Position numbers and translations under genes: made by a program. Shown piece after piece: positions 36,095 to 45,747 of a stretch of 64,000 nucleotides of DNA; the first letter of the stretch is position 1, and every line of letters starts with the position of its first letter. The DNA comes from Hortaea werneckii (taxonomy: Eukaryota; Ascomycota; Dothideomycetes; Mycosphaerellales; Teratosphaeriaceae), in NCBI GenBank assembly GCA_037044905.1, contig JBAOKB010000144.1:930001-994000 (forward strand), read 5' to 3'. The notes under the pieces are model-generated. The model was not told where the DNA came from and ran no database searches. It saw nothing but the letters and a program-made list of their open reading frames with translations.

Positions 36095-36367
36095 GGTGGG
36101 CTATCGCATTATGTTGTACGATATTGTCTGTTTCATGCGATGTGAACTATCCAAATTATCACTTTCCTTAGTCTGTCACACAGTGTAGATTCTTCAGCGC
36201 GAGTAGAGGAGAACCCTTACGCCCCGTGGGACCTCTTGTGCGGGGAACGAGGAGCAATCGCCGAAGAGGATGCCGGCCAGGATCAGTCCCCACTTCACCT
36301 CTTACTCTTGCTCCTAGCCCTCATATCAAACAATAAGAGGCAAGAGTGCATGCACAAAGCCTTCACA

Positions 36368-38469
36368 ATGTCATCTTCACTCAAGCGAAAACGTAGTGAA
36401 GTTCTTGATACCGAGACGCGACCACCTCCACCATCGTGGTCACAACTGGATAACGAATCACTTATCCGGACGGATAACTCAAAGAAAGTTGCGACCGCCT
36501 GCAAAGGTTGCAGAAAACAGAAGGTACTCCCGTTTCCAAACGTGATCAGGTTGAGCTTCAATCAATCTGATCTTTACCAAAGATAAAATGCGACCTGCGC
36601 AATGATGAGCCACCGTGTGCTAGATGCCACCGCAAGGGTCTCGAATGTATCTTGCACATCCCAAACCGTACTGCCACAGAGGACCACAAGCAGATTAGCC
36701 TGTTAGGAAAAGACATGCTCAATGTTCATGATACCCTGGAACGCATCTGCCAACATCTTGGAATCAGGAACCCAGACCCGGTTGTGTCGTATCTCAAACA
36801 CTACTGGCAACGAGGCGCCGGCTCTCCAGAACGATTACGAGCAGGACGATGATGGTGTGTGCGAGCTGTCACCTCCAGCATCGCCTTCCGCCGCCAAAGC
36901 GCCCATCGATAGCTACCTTACGAGTCTGCAAGAGACCTCACCTGCGGGGACGTCTCCTCAGAAAGGCCGTCGCAACACCTTGGCACCAGCAGACATGATC
37001 ACCAAAGGCGTCATTAGCCTTGAAAGTGCAAATGCATTGATAGAGTACTATCTTCGTCATCTGGACCGGTTTCTTTATAGCCTCGCTGGCCATTACAAGT
37101 GCCTGGATGATGTCCGACGTGCGTCTCCTGCCTTACTCGCAGCCATGTGCACGGTGGCCGCATTTCAAAAGCCAGAAAGTGCCGGACTATTTGACATTTG
37201 CAATCGAGAGTACAGGCATTTGGTTTCGACAGCAATGTTTGAAAAGCGCAACCAGGAGTTCATCCGCGCCCTTTGCATCGGGTCGTTTTGGCTTCCCAAC
37301 TCATCTCGAATACTTGCAAGTGATGCGGTAAGACGTTCTGCAGACTGCAGGCTCCCTCGAAGTTATCACCAGCTTAACAATGAACGAGCGAAAGCGACAA
37401 CCGTGAACAACGCCATCAGCGATACGACAAATCACGAAGCGGCAGACCGTGTCAGGCTATGGTACCTTCTATTTGTATCAGATCAGCAGCTTTCCATACT
37501 GCACAACCGAGACTGTATTATGCATGCAGACAAAGACATCATAGAAGGCCGAGATCTTGTGCTATCTGCAAGCAAGCCATCAAATGACGACGTGCGGCTC
37601 ATCTCCCAGGTATCCCTCCTCGTTATCATGGGCCAGATCAAAGCAGTTTTCAGCAGCGACGAGATGACTCCTGTGCCAAGATGCTCGCTGTGCAGCTCAA
37701 TCACTTCTCGCGCGAACTGGATCAGTGGTACGACCGATTCTCGCCGCTCTTTGGTATGTTGAAGCAGCCTCTACTCCAACAACTGATCCAAGACTGATAT
37801 CATGTCCAGAAGCCGACCCTCATATCGGCGGCTTTCCGCTAGCAGGCTTAAAGCTACACCACCAGTTTGGGCGACTGTACCTCGGTCACCATGTACTGCG
37901 AGGACTACAAAAGACTGATCCGATACCGTTACACTTCCAGCAAGCAGCTCTCACGGCTCATGAAGCGGCGGGCACGATCTTCTCGATGATTCTGGAAAAC
38001 GATGCATTGCGGGCGAACATTGTCGGCATGCCACATTACTTCCACATCATGATCTCTTCGCTGGCCACTTCTCCCTCGAGGTCTGCATGAAGTTCAGCGA
38101 GCAGCTGGGCGTTAATGTGCATGACGAGTTCACGCGGATCTCTCGGTACTAGCGTTCTTCGCGCATACGGACGTGGTGGCACAGCATCCTCTCGCCAGAG
38201 TCACTACGGGTCTCATGCGCAAGCTGTCTGATTGCTCTGCTGCTCTAGGCGTAGATGGAGTGCTGACAGGAAGCCCCTTTAGTAGGCTTGAGGGCCAGTA
38301 CGCAGCTGCACGGGATTTTGGTCTTGCGTCTACAAGCGAAGCTCAACAGCCCGGATTTTTTCCTGGAACGACAACGCCTTTTGACTGGCAAGCTCTTCCT
38401 ACCGACTTCCTCTATACAGATTTTGCGGACTTTGACTTTGCAGATACTCAGTTTGACTTTGTCACATAG
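36368..38469 (+). CDS. Zn2Cys6 transcription factor, frame-broken
   Basis: A Zn(II)2Cys6 cluster is assembled across a 59-nt intron (36524-36582): CKGCRKQK | IKCDLRNDEPPCARCHRKGL, with all six Cys present. A middle/C-terminal fungal_trans-like region follows (FWLPNSSRILASDAV, ADRVRLWYLLFVSDQQLSIL, GGFPLAGLKLHHQFGRLYLG), ending with an acidic/aromatic tail (DFADFDFADTQFDFVT). A second intron begins GTATGT near 37756 and ends near 37809, before EADPHIGG. Frame changes occur near 36800, 37679, 38053 and 38155; recognisable sequence continues in the new frame each time. Its place inside the 29-45 kb block suggests a pathway-specific regulator. An in-frame ATG at 36350 could also be the start. Confidence 0.75.
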
Positions 38470-38496
38470 TACATGCTATGTATCAAGTCAATTATT

Positions 38497-39495
38497 TTAA
38501 GCCACACCAGCCTCAACATCGTCATGGAAAACAACAGTGCCCCAGTCAGGTCGATTGAACCTCTTCCCACCTTTCGTCTTGACCAGTCTGTCCATCTCCA
38601 ACATCTCATCCTCTGTCAGAGAGAAGTTGTCCTTCAAGTTTGCCGTTATCCTCGCCGGGTTGACACTCTTCGGTATCACGCTCCAACCCTTTTGAATACC
38701 CCAGCTCAGCATCACATTCCCCGTAGCAACTCCTCTCTTCTCGGCTATCATCGTCACAGCCGGCTCATCATGAAGCGTGCTGCCCGTACCACCCAGCGGT
38801 CCAAAAGCAGTCTGATGTATCCCTTTCGCCTGACAATAGGCGTATAGCTTGTCTTGTGGTAGAAGCGGTTGAATCTCTGTTTGATTGACAGCCGGTACGA
38901 CCTTTGCCGTCGCCAGCAATTTCTCCAAGTTCGCGGTGGAAAAGTTCGCAACCCCGATCGCTTTCGCTTTCCCCGTAGCTAGTAACCTTTCCATTTCCCG
39001 CCATGTATCGGTAAAGTCCCAGCCTTGAACGTGGACCTTGCGATCTTCCTTGCCATATTCGGCGCCAGTGTCGGGGCTAAGGGTGATGGGCCAGTGCATA
39101 AGGTAGAGATCGACATAGTCCAGACAGAGATCGCGCAGGGATTTATCGAGGGCTTGCTCGGCGCGTTGGTGGTCGGACGACCAGAGTTTGGTGGTGACGA
39201 AGAACTCGGAGCGTGGGATAGGAGCCGCCGCGAATACTTTCCCGATCTCGGCCTCGTTGTTGTACAGAGGCGCGCAGTCGAAGTGTCGGTAGCCTGCGGC
39301 GAACGCTGCTGCTACAGCTCGAGCTGCTTCACCTGGAGCTGCTTTCCAAGTCCCGAATCCGACAGCTGGGATCTTCGCACCAGTGTTGAGGACGAAGTGC
39401 GAGCGGGGTGAAGTGGATTTCACGCCGTTTGTACCATTTGTGAGTTTTGGAGGATCCGTTTGGTAGGCAATTACATCTGGTAAGGAACTCTCCAT
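38497..39495 (-). CDS. Aldo/keto reductase (glyceraldehyde/glycerol-dehydrogenase type), possibly C-terminal half of an aldolase-AKR fusion
   Basis: From the ATG at 39495 this is a 332-aa AKR: LNTGAKIPAVGFGTWKAAPG, Asp/Tyr in FDCAPLYNNEAEIGKVF, Lys in FFVTTKLWSSDHQ, His in VDLYLMHWPITLS, then AIGVANFSTANLEKLL, AVNQTEIQPLLPQDKL and VIPKSVNPARITANL. The type resembles fungal GLD/GaaD L-glyceraldehyde or glycerol dehydrogenases. It has about 30 extra residues before the AKR core, of Pro/Thr/Asn-rich linker character. The frame stays open upstream to 39675, overlapping the end of the aldolase gene, and only 5 nt separate the aldolase's likely stop from this ATG. Either the start is here or it is the second half of a fused enzyme. 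Its 3' end is 27 nt from the end of the convergent transcription-factor gene. Confidence 0.85.
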   Translation of the reverse strand: MESSLPDVIAYQTDPPKLTNGTNGVKSTSPRSHFVLNTGAKIPAVGFGTWKAAPGEAARAVAAAFAAGYRHFDCAPLYNNEAEIGKVFAAAPIPRSEFFVTTKLWSSDHQRAEQALDKSLRDLCLDYVDLYLMHWPITLSPDTGAEYGKEDRKVHVQGWDFTDTWREMERLLATGKAKAIGVANFSTANLEKLLATAKVVPAVNQTEIQPLLPQDKLYAYCQAKGIHQTAFGPLGGTGSTLHDEPAVTMIAEKRGVATGNVMLSWGIQKGWSVIPKSVNPARITANLKDNFSLTEDEMLEMDRLVKTKGGKRFNRPDWGTVVFHDDVEAGVA

Positions 39496-39500
39496 GTCCT

Positions 39501-40523
39501 TCAGCGTCCCATCAGAGCTATGGTAGCTTCTTTGACATCCTTTGAAGCAGGCTTGTACGGCTTCCGGGATAGAAGGCAGCTTCTTCCGTGACGCCAGCAG
39601 CTGGTCCGGCAAATATACCGGCTCCGTATTTGGTTGCTGCCAGACCCTTTTTGCAGGCAGACTCCGCGAGTGCAACCTGGCCTTGCAGTTGTCTTGCCTC
39701 CTCTACTTTACCTTCCTGCCACAAGGAGTACAACTTGGCAACACACTTCGGGAATACGTTTCCAATCCCAGTCACGCAGCCGATTCCTCCACCTATCAGA
39801 CACGGTAGTAGCCAGTCTGATTGTCCGCTGAAGACCGAGAACTTGGAAGGTGGAAAGCGAGCCGTGAGACATGTTACTTTGCCAGCGTTGGCGCACGTCA
39901 GCTTCACGCCTGCGATGTTGGGATGCTCGGCCAGCTTTGTCAAGATGTCAACGCTAAGGTCTATGCCAGCTGTCACTCCTGGAAACTAAGCAATCATCGT
40001 CAGTTTGAGCAGTCCGGTTTTTGGTAATGCGAGAACGTACATTGTAGCATATAATAGGAATGGGAGAAGCGTCTGCTACTTCTTCGTAGAAATCGATGAT
40101 AGTGTCGTTTGTAACTGCTTTGGACCAATAGCTTGGTGGGAGCAGAAGACCAAAATCTGCACCGGCACTGGCAGCATCTTCGACAAGCGTGATGGTTTCG
40201 TTGGTACTTTGACCACTGACGCCCGCAGCGATGGGAAAGCGAGGGACTCCGAGATCAGCAGCTGCTCTTCGAGCGCAACGGATCAATTCTATTCTTTCTT
40301 GTGGCAAGAGTAGGGCTGCCTCGGCCGTCGAACCCTGCAATACCAGGCCGTGAACTCCTCCTCGGATCAAGTGGCTGAAGTAGCGATAAGAGGCGTCCAG
40401 ATCGATTTCCTGTCGTTTGGTGTTTTTGTAAAGTGATATGACTGGACACCAGATTCCCGGTGGCACAGCAGGCTTTGTGGATGGAGGTGGATTCATTGCA
40501 ATGGGCATGATGGCTGATATCAA
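39501..40523 (-). CDS. DapA/NAL-family class I aldolase (DHDPS-like; candidate 2-keto-3-deoxy-acid aldolase)
   Basis: Exons 40523-40041 and 39985-39501, joined by a 55-nt intron (donor GTACGT), give about 322 aa. Family features: GGVHGLVLQGSTAEAALLLP, RFPIAAGVSGQSTNETITLV, GADFGLLLPPSYW, the Tyr motif PIPIICYN|FPGV, and the Schiff-base Lys in NIAGVKLTCANAGK. CLIGGGIGCVTGIGNVFP matches the C-terminal barrel. Fungal relatives include 2-keto-3-deoxy-L-galactonate aldolase (GaaC/LGA1) and other DHDPS-like proteins. They split keto-deoxy acids into pyruvate and an aldehyde. Near 39565 one C of a CCCC run seems lost: the given frame stops at 39518, while the restored frame reads RKPYKPASKDVKEATIALMG and stops at 39501. 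The next gene starts 5 nt later. Confidence 0.85.
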
Positions 40524-41259
40524 GAGGGTAGAGAACTGTGCAATGGAGAGAACATACAGGATGTAGGTGCAAGAGCTCCACTGCTTACTTACATATTAGT
40601 TCGCTATAGCAACAGCGGATATGCGGAGCTGCTCGCCTTCTCCTCAATTGCCTGATTCTCAGAGCATCGGAGAGAGCTAATCACATTGTAGCTCCACGTG
40701 AAGCACAACGGAGGAGGGTTCAGGAGGGCGAAGAGGGGAGGAGGGGTCGATCTCCTCTCGGCGAATGTCCGTCTCGGAGGCTGTCCTCCGATCACCGACC
40801 TCACCCACTCCGCGTCAACTTCCTCCAACTCATATCCCTACCCTACTTGTTCGGGCGGGGACACTGCAACCAATTCAGCCCTTCGCTACAGTAGACAGAC
40901 GTCCATGTTGACGACGTTGTACGACCTACTTGCTTGCGTTGGAGAAAGCAGTGGCTGGTGAAGTCTTCAATGGCACAGCAGCGGGACAACAGTCACAGTT
41001 CGGCAGATGGCGGAAGCTATTGCGAAGACTACGGGTTATCCAGCAGGTTCTGTGGGCAGAGACGTGGCGGTTGAGCTGGATGGGGGGAAGGAACGCGAAT
41101 CCCGAATCTCTGGTGAATTGTCTCCATCGAGAACCGAGCATCAAGCCGTAAACCCCAAGAGCGACTGGGAGGGACAAAGATGGAAGAATTTGATTATTCC
41201 CAACAGTAAAAGTTGCAATCCAAGCTTTGATGTTATTGCTCAATACAATCTAACAGGTA
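40524..41259. other. Intergenic, no gene seen
   Basis: Promoter of the aldolase (-AKR) unit and 3' flank of the monooxygenase. GC-rich near 40700-40820. Short ORFs only. Confidence 0.4.
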
Positions 41260-42827
41260 TCAAAGACGTGCTTCCACAGCGACTGGACCTTGTTGTTCGG
41301 CCACCAATTGTGCTACGTGAGCATGCATGTCATAGCTGGAGATGGTCAGCTTGCGGCTCCATCGTGTAACATCACTTAATCTTACCTATTCATTTCCTCA
41401 ATCGTCAGCTTGTTGTTTTCGTCTTGCACACTGTAGTGTGAGTTATCTGTATTGCTTGAAAAGCCTGGCAGAAATTGTTAGCATGATTGGCAGAAATGCA
41501 GCAGCAGTATCGACAACGACGCACCTATTCTTTCATGGATATTTTCGGCCGCTCTTGCAGAAGCGGCCTGAACACGAGTTGCTCTATGCTTGCGTGTGCG
41601 TTCGTAAAGCTTAAGAGTAGAGGATACATCACCGGCGAAGCGCTTCTTCCCGAATACAATGCCCAGACATGCAGCGTCTTCAATGGCCATACATGCCCCT
41701 TGGCTCTGATGTGGCATCATCTGCTTTCTCTTAGCCAAAGAAAAACTTTGTCACAAAAGACATGCTTTCAACTTACCGGATGAGCAGCGTCTCCGAGGAC
41801 ACAAGCGACACCTTTCTGCCACCAGTCATAAGGCTGATGGACCCAAAGCCTCCAGGGCTTGACTTCTACACCGATCTTGAGATGAGACAGAACCTGCTCG
41901 TCGAGATCTGGATACGGCGCCAGCAATTCATCCACTGTCGACTCGGCATCCCATTTCTGGTTGGCATAATCGCCTTTCTCCCGCGGGAAGAAGCAGTAAT
42001 AGGAGAGAAGGCTGCCTCCATTACAAGGAGACAGCACGATCTTGTTCCATTCCTTCTGCCCGCCCCAGTATTCGAGGGCGGAGTCTTGGGAGTAGTCCAC
42101 TAGGCCGAGTTGTCGAGCTTTTGCCGTGTCGACGTTCGCGTGCAGGCAGCTCGAAGCGGCGGGTTTGCGCTCTGGTTTGATGCCGATGATGCCTCGCACT
42201 GCTGAGCCGATCCCATCGGCGCCGATGACAAGGTCGTGCTTGGCTGATACGCCGTTTTCGAATTCGATGATGCCTTGTGCCGTGTCGATATCGATACACT
42301 GGATTGCTTCTGTTATTCTATGCTTTTCATGGAATGGACGAAGACCGGTTACCTTGTGATTAACGATTACCTCTACAGGCTCACCATCCCCTTCTTGTTG
42401 CGTAGCGCAGTCAAGCAACATCCTGTGCATGTACTGACGGTGGAACATATTGCATACCTAGACTCTTGTCAGGCTTCTCTCCTCAGCCACGCTTGAAGGT
42501 TGAACTCAAACATACATATCCCCATTTCTCCTCATAATCGTCCAAATCGTAGACGCTAATCGGCTCTCCAGTCTTCCAATCACGATTGATCAACTTCCGG
42601 AGAAGGACAGGATCGCCTTTCTCGATATCCACGCCCCATTCGTGAAGCCATCGAGTTCCATTTGCAGCGCAGGAAACTGATGCTCCGACTTCACCTACGA
42701 AGTCTGATCGCTCGTAGATTGTCACTTTGTGGCCTGCGCGACGGAGTGCGATGCCCGCGCACAGGCCGCCAATGCCGCCACCGACGACGGCAGCGTCTAG
42801 ACGTCTCCAACCAGATTGGGACGCCAT
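41260..42827 (-). CDS. FAD-dependent monooxygenase, salicylate-hydroxylase type
   Basis: Five exons (42827-42516, 42457-41777, 41720-41525, 41464-41386, 41335-41260) give 447 aa with every junction in frame. FAD motifs: N-terminal VVGGGIGGLCAGIALRRAGH, DG motif LVIGADGIGSAVRGI, and GD motif ACVLGDAAHPMMPHQSQGAC. The order and spacing are those of group A aromatic hydroxylases such as salicylate hydroxylase. The last intron is 50 nt (donor GTAAGA, branch CTGAC); without it the protein would stop at EEMNR. With it the C-terminus is VAVEARL, a plausible PTS1. The reaction is probably NAD(P)H-dependent hydroxylation of an aromatic acid, which does not fit easily with the sugar-acid genes around it. 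The frame is intact. Confidence 0.88.
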
Positions 42828-43476
42828 TGTTAAAGTAACGACAGTGAGATTTATTCAAGGGCGGCGAGGAAAAGTAGCAGAAGGTTTGCACGAAGCTTTG
42901 CAACGATCAGGATACAACGTTCGTGCTTTGAGATGATAGATATCAGTTAGTAGTCTAATGTTCCTCAGCACTGCTGTGGATATAGAGAAGTGTACGAGGG
43001 GACATATACCTCTTTCAGCTCCATAGCTCTGGCAACCGAAGCGGAGAGCGGAAGGGCGGATGTTCGGGAGTGCGGATGCGCGCTCCTGATCGACCTACTT
43101 ACCATGATTAGAGCATTTTATTCACACTACATTTGCACCTATGACAAGTCCTTCTGAGGCCTGATAAGGCAGCCGATCTATCCGGACCAAATGTCGCGGC
43201 TCTTGAACGGAGATTCGACGCTTCCAGAGTTCCTACGGAACTGCAAGGTCACGGCGGACTGGCGGTTGCACGATACATCTGCTACTGTACGCGACGTATG
43301 GAGAAACGTCTGGTTTTGCATGCGCAAAAGGCACGCTTTACGATCACCGCGCCGTGTACGTGTTGAACATTACCAAAAGATAACGGACCAACGAATCTTT
43401 CAGGCCGACGAAGACGTAGGTTCGAGGGTGTGAAGATGGTCGATGTCACATTAATTAGTGGAGAAGGTCTACACGA
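42828..43476. other. Intergenic, no gene seen
   Basis: About 650 bp upstream of the monooxygenase and downstream of the dehydratase. Nothing recognisable. Confidence 0.4.
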
Positions 43477-45349
43477 TCAGAACAAATCCGTAACGGCACC
43501 TGTAACATAGCAGTCAGCATACACACAATCTGCAAAGCATCCAGACGATCTTCCAAGACGATGAAATAAACTTACCATGCGAAGCATCCCCCACCAACCG
43601 CGCATACTTAGCCAGGACACCCCTCGTCACCGGCCTCCGCGGTGGCTGCCACTCGGCCAACCTCCTCTGCAGCTCCGCCGCACCCACGCCCATATTAATC
43701 GTATGGCTAGCGGCATCAATCGTAATCTCATCACCGTCCCTGACCACGGCAATCGGACCCCCGACGGCCGCCTCGGGACAGATATGTCCCACGATGAACC
43801 CATGCGAAGCACCGGAATACCTGCCGTCCGTGATGAGCGCGACGTTCTTCAGCCCGGCGCCCATGATCGCCGCCGAAGCCTTCAGTTGCTCGGGCATGCC
43901 GGGTCCGCCTTTCGGACCTTCGTAGCGGACGACGAGGACGAGGTTCTCCGTGCGCGGTATTGAGCCCGAGTTGAGCGCCTGGTCGAGCTCGTGCTCTTTG
44001 TTGAAGACCCGGGCTTTGCCGGTGAAGGACATACCTTCCTTGCCGGTGATCTTCGCCACGGCGCCTTTGGGGGCGAGGTTGCCGTAGAGGATCTCGATGT
44101 GGCCGGTGGGTTTGATAGGGTTATCGAGGCTGCGGATGATTTCCTGGCCTTGCTTCAGCGAAGGCCAGGATTCGACGTTCTCGGCCAGGGTCTTGCCCGT
44201 GACGGTGATGGTGGAGCCGTCGAGGAGGCCGGCGGCGATGAGGAGTTTGTGGACGGAGCTGACGCCGCCGATCTCGTAGAGGTCCGCCATCAGGTGTTTG
44301 CCGCTGGGCGCGAGGTCGGCGATGAAGGGGATCTTGTCGCTGATTCTTTGGAAGTCGTCGAGGGTGAGCTCGACGTCGGCTGTGACGGCCATGGCCAGGA
44401 GATGCAGGACGCCGTTGGTAGAGCCGCCTAGCGCCATCATCATCACGAGTGCATTCTCGAAGGACCGCTTCGTCAAGCAATGCTTGGGTAGAATCTGCTT
44501 CTCCATGCATACGCGAATGGCTTTGGCGACTTTGCCGCACTCGCGCATCTTTTCTGGGCTGGTCGCCGGTGTGCTCGCTGATCCTGGCAGTGACAGGCCC
44601 AAGGTCTCAATCGCCGTCGCCATGGTATTAGCTGTGAACATCCCACCGCAAGCACCCTGACCAGGACACGCCGTCTTCTCGATATCGGTAAGAATCTCAT
44701 CCTTAGTTTGACTTGGGTCGGCAGGGTTCTTCAACCGGTCGAAAAGATATGCTCCATGTGCTTCCAAGGCCGTGGTAATGTTAATCGGCTTCTGTAAAAG
44801 ATTCGAATATCCAGGGTTGATCGTGCCTCCGTAGACCATGATACTTGGACGATTATGCCTCGCCATACCCATTACACAACCCGGCATATTCTTATCGCAA
44901 CCGGGGATCGTGACACATGCATCGTGGAACTGAGCACACGTCACAGTCTCAATGCTATCCGCGATGATCTCTCGTGTCTGGAGGGAGAACCGCATACCGT
45001 CGCCACCCATAGTGATCCCATCTGACACTCCTATGGTGTTGTACTGCCAAGCGAGCATCTCATCCTTTTCAATATTCTTCTTGACTTCCTTCCCTATATC
45101 AAGCAAGTGGGTATTGCAAGGATTGCCTTCCCACCACACACTGGCTACGCCCACTTGAGGAAACGTCTTCAGCGTCTTTTCATCCTTGACACCGGCTGCG
45201 TACAGCATCGCTTGGGCGGCAGGAAAGTCATGTTCGCGGGTCAAGGTCGAGGAGAACTTGTTCAGGCCACTGCCAGGTTTGGAGTTCTGGAAAGTGAGGT
45301 AGCGTGGGGATTCGGGACGGTTCTGCTTCTCGAGATTGTCGGGATCCAT
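43477..45349 (-). CDS. IlvD/Edd-family dehydratase (dihydroxy-acid dehydratase-like)
   Basis: Exons 45349-43576 and 43499-43477 give about 598 aa. A 76-nt intron supplies the true C-terminus (ASH|GAVTDLF). Fe-S and active-site motifs are present: WWEGNPCNTHLLDIG, QFHDACVTIPGCDKNMPGC, EKTACPGQGACGGMFTANTM, NALVMMMALGGSTNGVLHLL and LITDGRYSGASHGFIVGHIC. The family includes ILV3-type dihydroxy-acid dehydratase (branched-chain amino acids) and sugar-acid dehydratases. The ATG at 45349 (MDPDNLEKQNRP) gives no clear mitochondrial presequence. The same frame is open to a TTG at 45526 with a Ser/Arg-rich stretch, so a presequence from an unseen upstream exon is possible. Thus it is either biosynthetic ILV3 or a cytosolic paralogue. 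The coding frame is intact. Confidence 0.88.
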
Positions 45350-45747
45350 GGTGGGCGAGCAGACGGATTGCGAAGATCTGAAACTGTATGCCTTGTTTAC
45401 TCGCAATATGTACTCGCTGCTCGCATTTGCGTGGGCCTGGGAGGCGCGAAGTCGCAGCGAACCACGAGTCGAGGAGTAATTGCTGACCCTCACTATGGTC
45501 CACACGGTGCGTAGCTCTCTCCGCAATCATGTGGGGTTTCAAAGCTTCGTCAGTCGCCGTCGTATTCCCGCTTCAAATACCGCCGATCTTCGGCGTGAGC
45601 ATTATACCGAGGGAAACATAGGAGAACATGAAGCCGGACCGGCCTACCTTTCATTGTGGAGGAGACAAGGAAATCCATAAAGTTGTCGTACAGGGTATCT
45701 CACAAGCAAAATGCCACGGTGCTCGAAGCCAGCTCGCTATCCTTTTT
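45350..45747. other. Intergenic, possible 5' exon of the dehydratase
   Basis: Contains a stop-free upstream extension of the dehydratase frame (to 45526) and the 3' flank of the KDEL-receptor gene. No independent gene. Confidence 0.35.

Noticed and set aside
39496..39675. Upstream extension of the AKR frame as a stand-alone N-terminus
   Set aside because: Reads antisensically odd sequence because it overlaps conserved aldolase codons in another frame; relevant only to the fusion idea.
29038..45349. Sialic-acid catabolic cluster (sialidase, transporter, NAL-type lyase)
   Set aside because: BNR protein has no signal peptide, and no ManNAc kinase, epimerase or GlcNAc-6-P deacetylase is present; a sugar-acid route fits the dehydratase and AKRs better.
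29038..45349. Secondary-metabolite cluster
   Set aside because: No PKS, NRPS, terpene synthase or P450 core gene in or near the block, although an FAD monooxygenase and a Zn2Cys6 factor are present.
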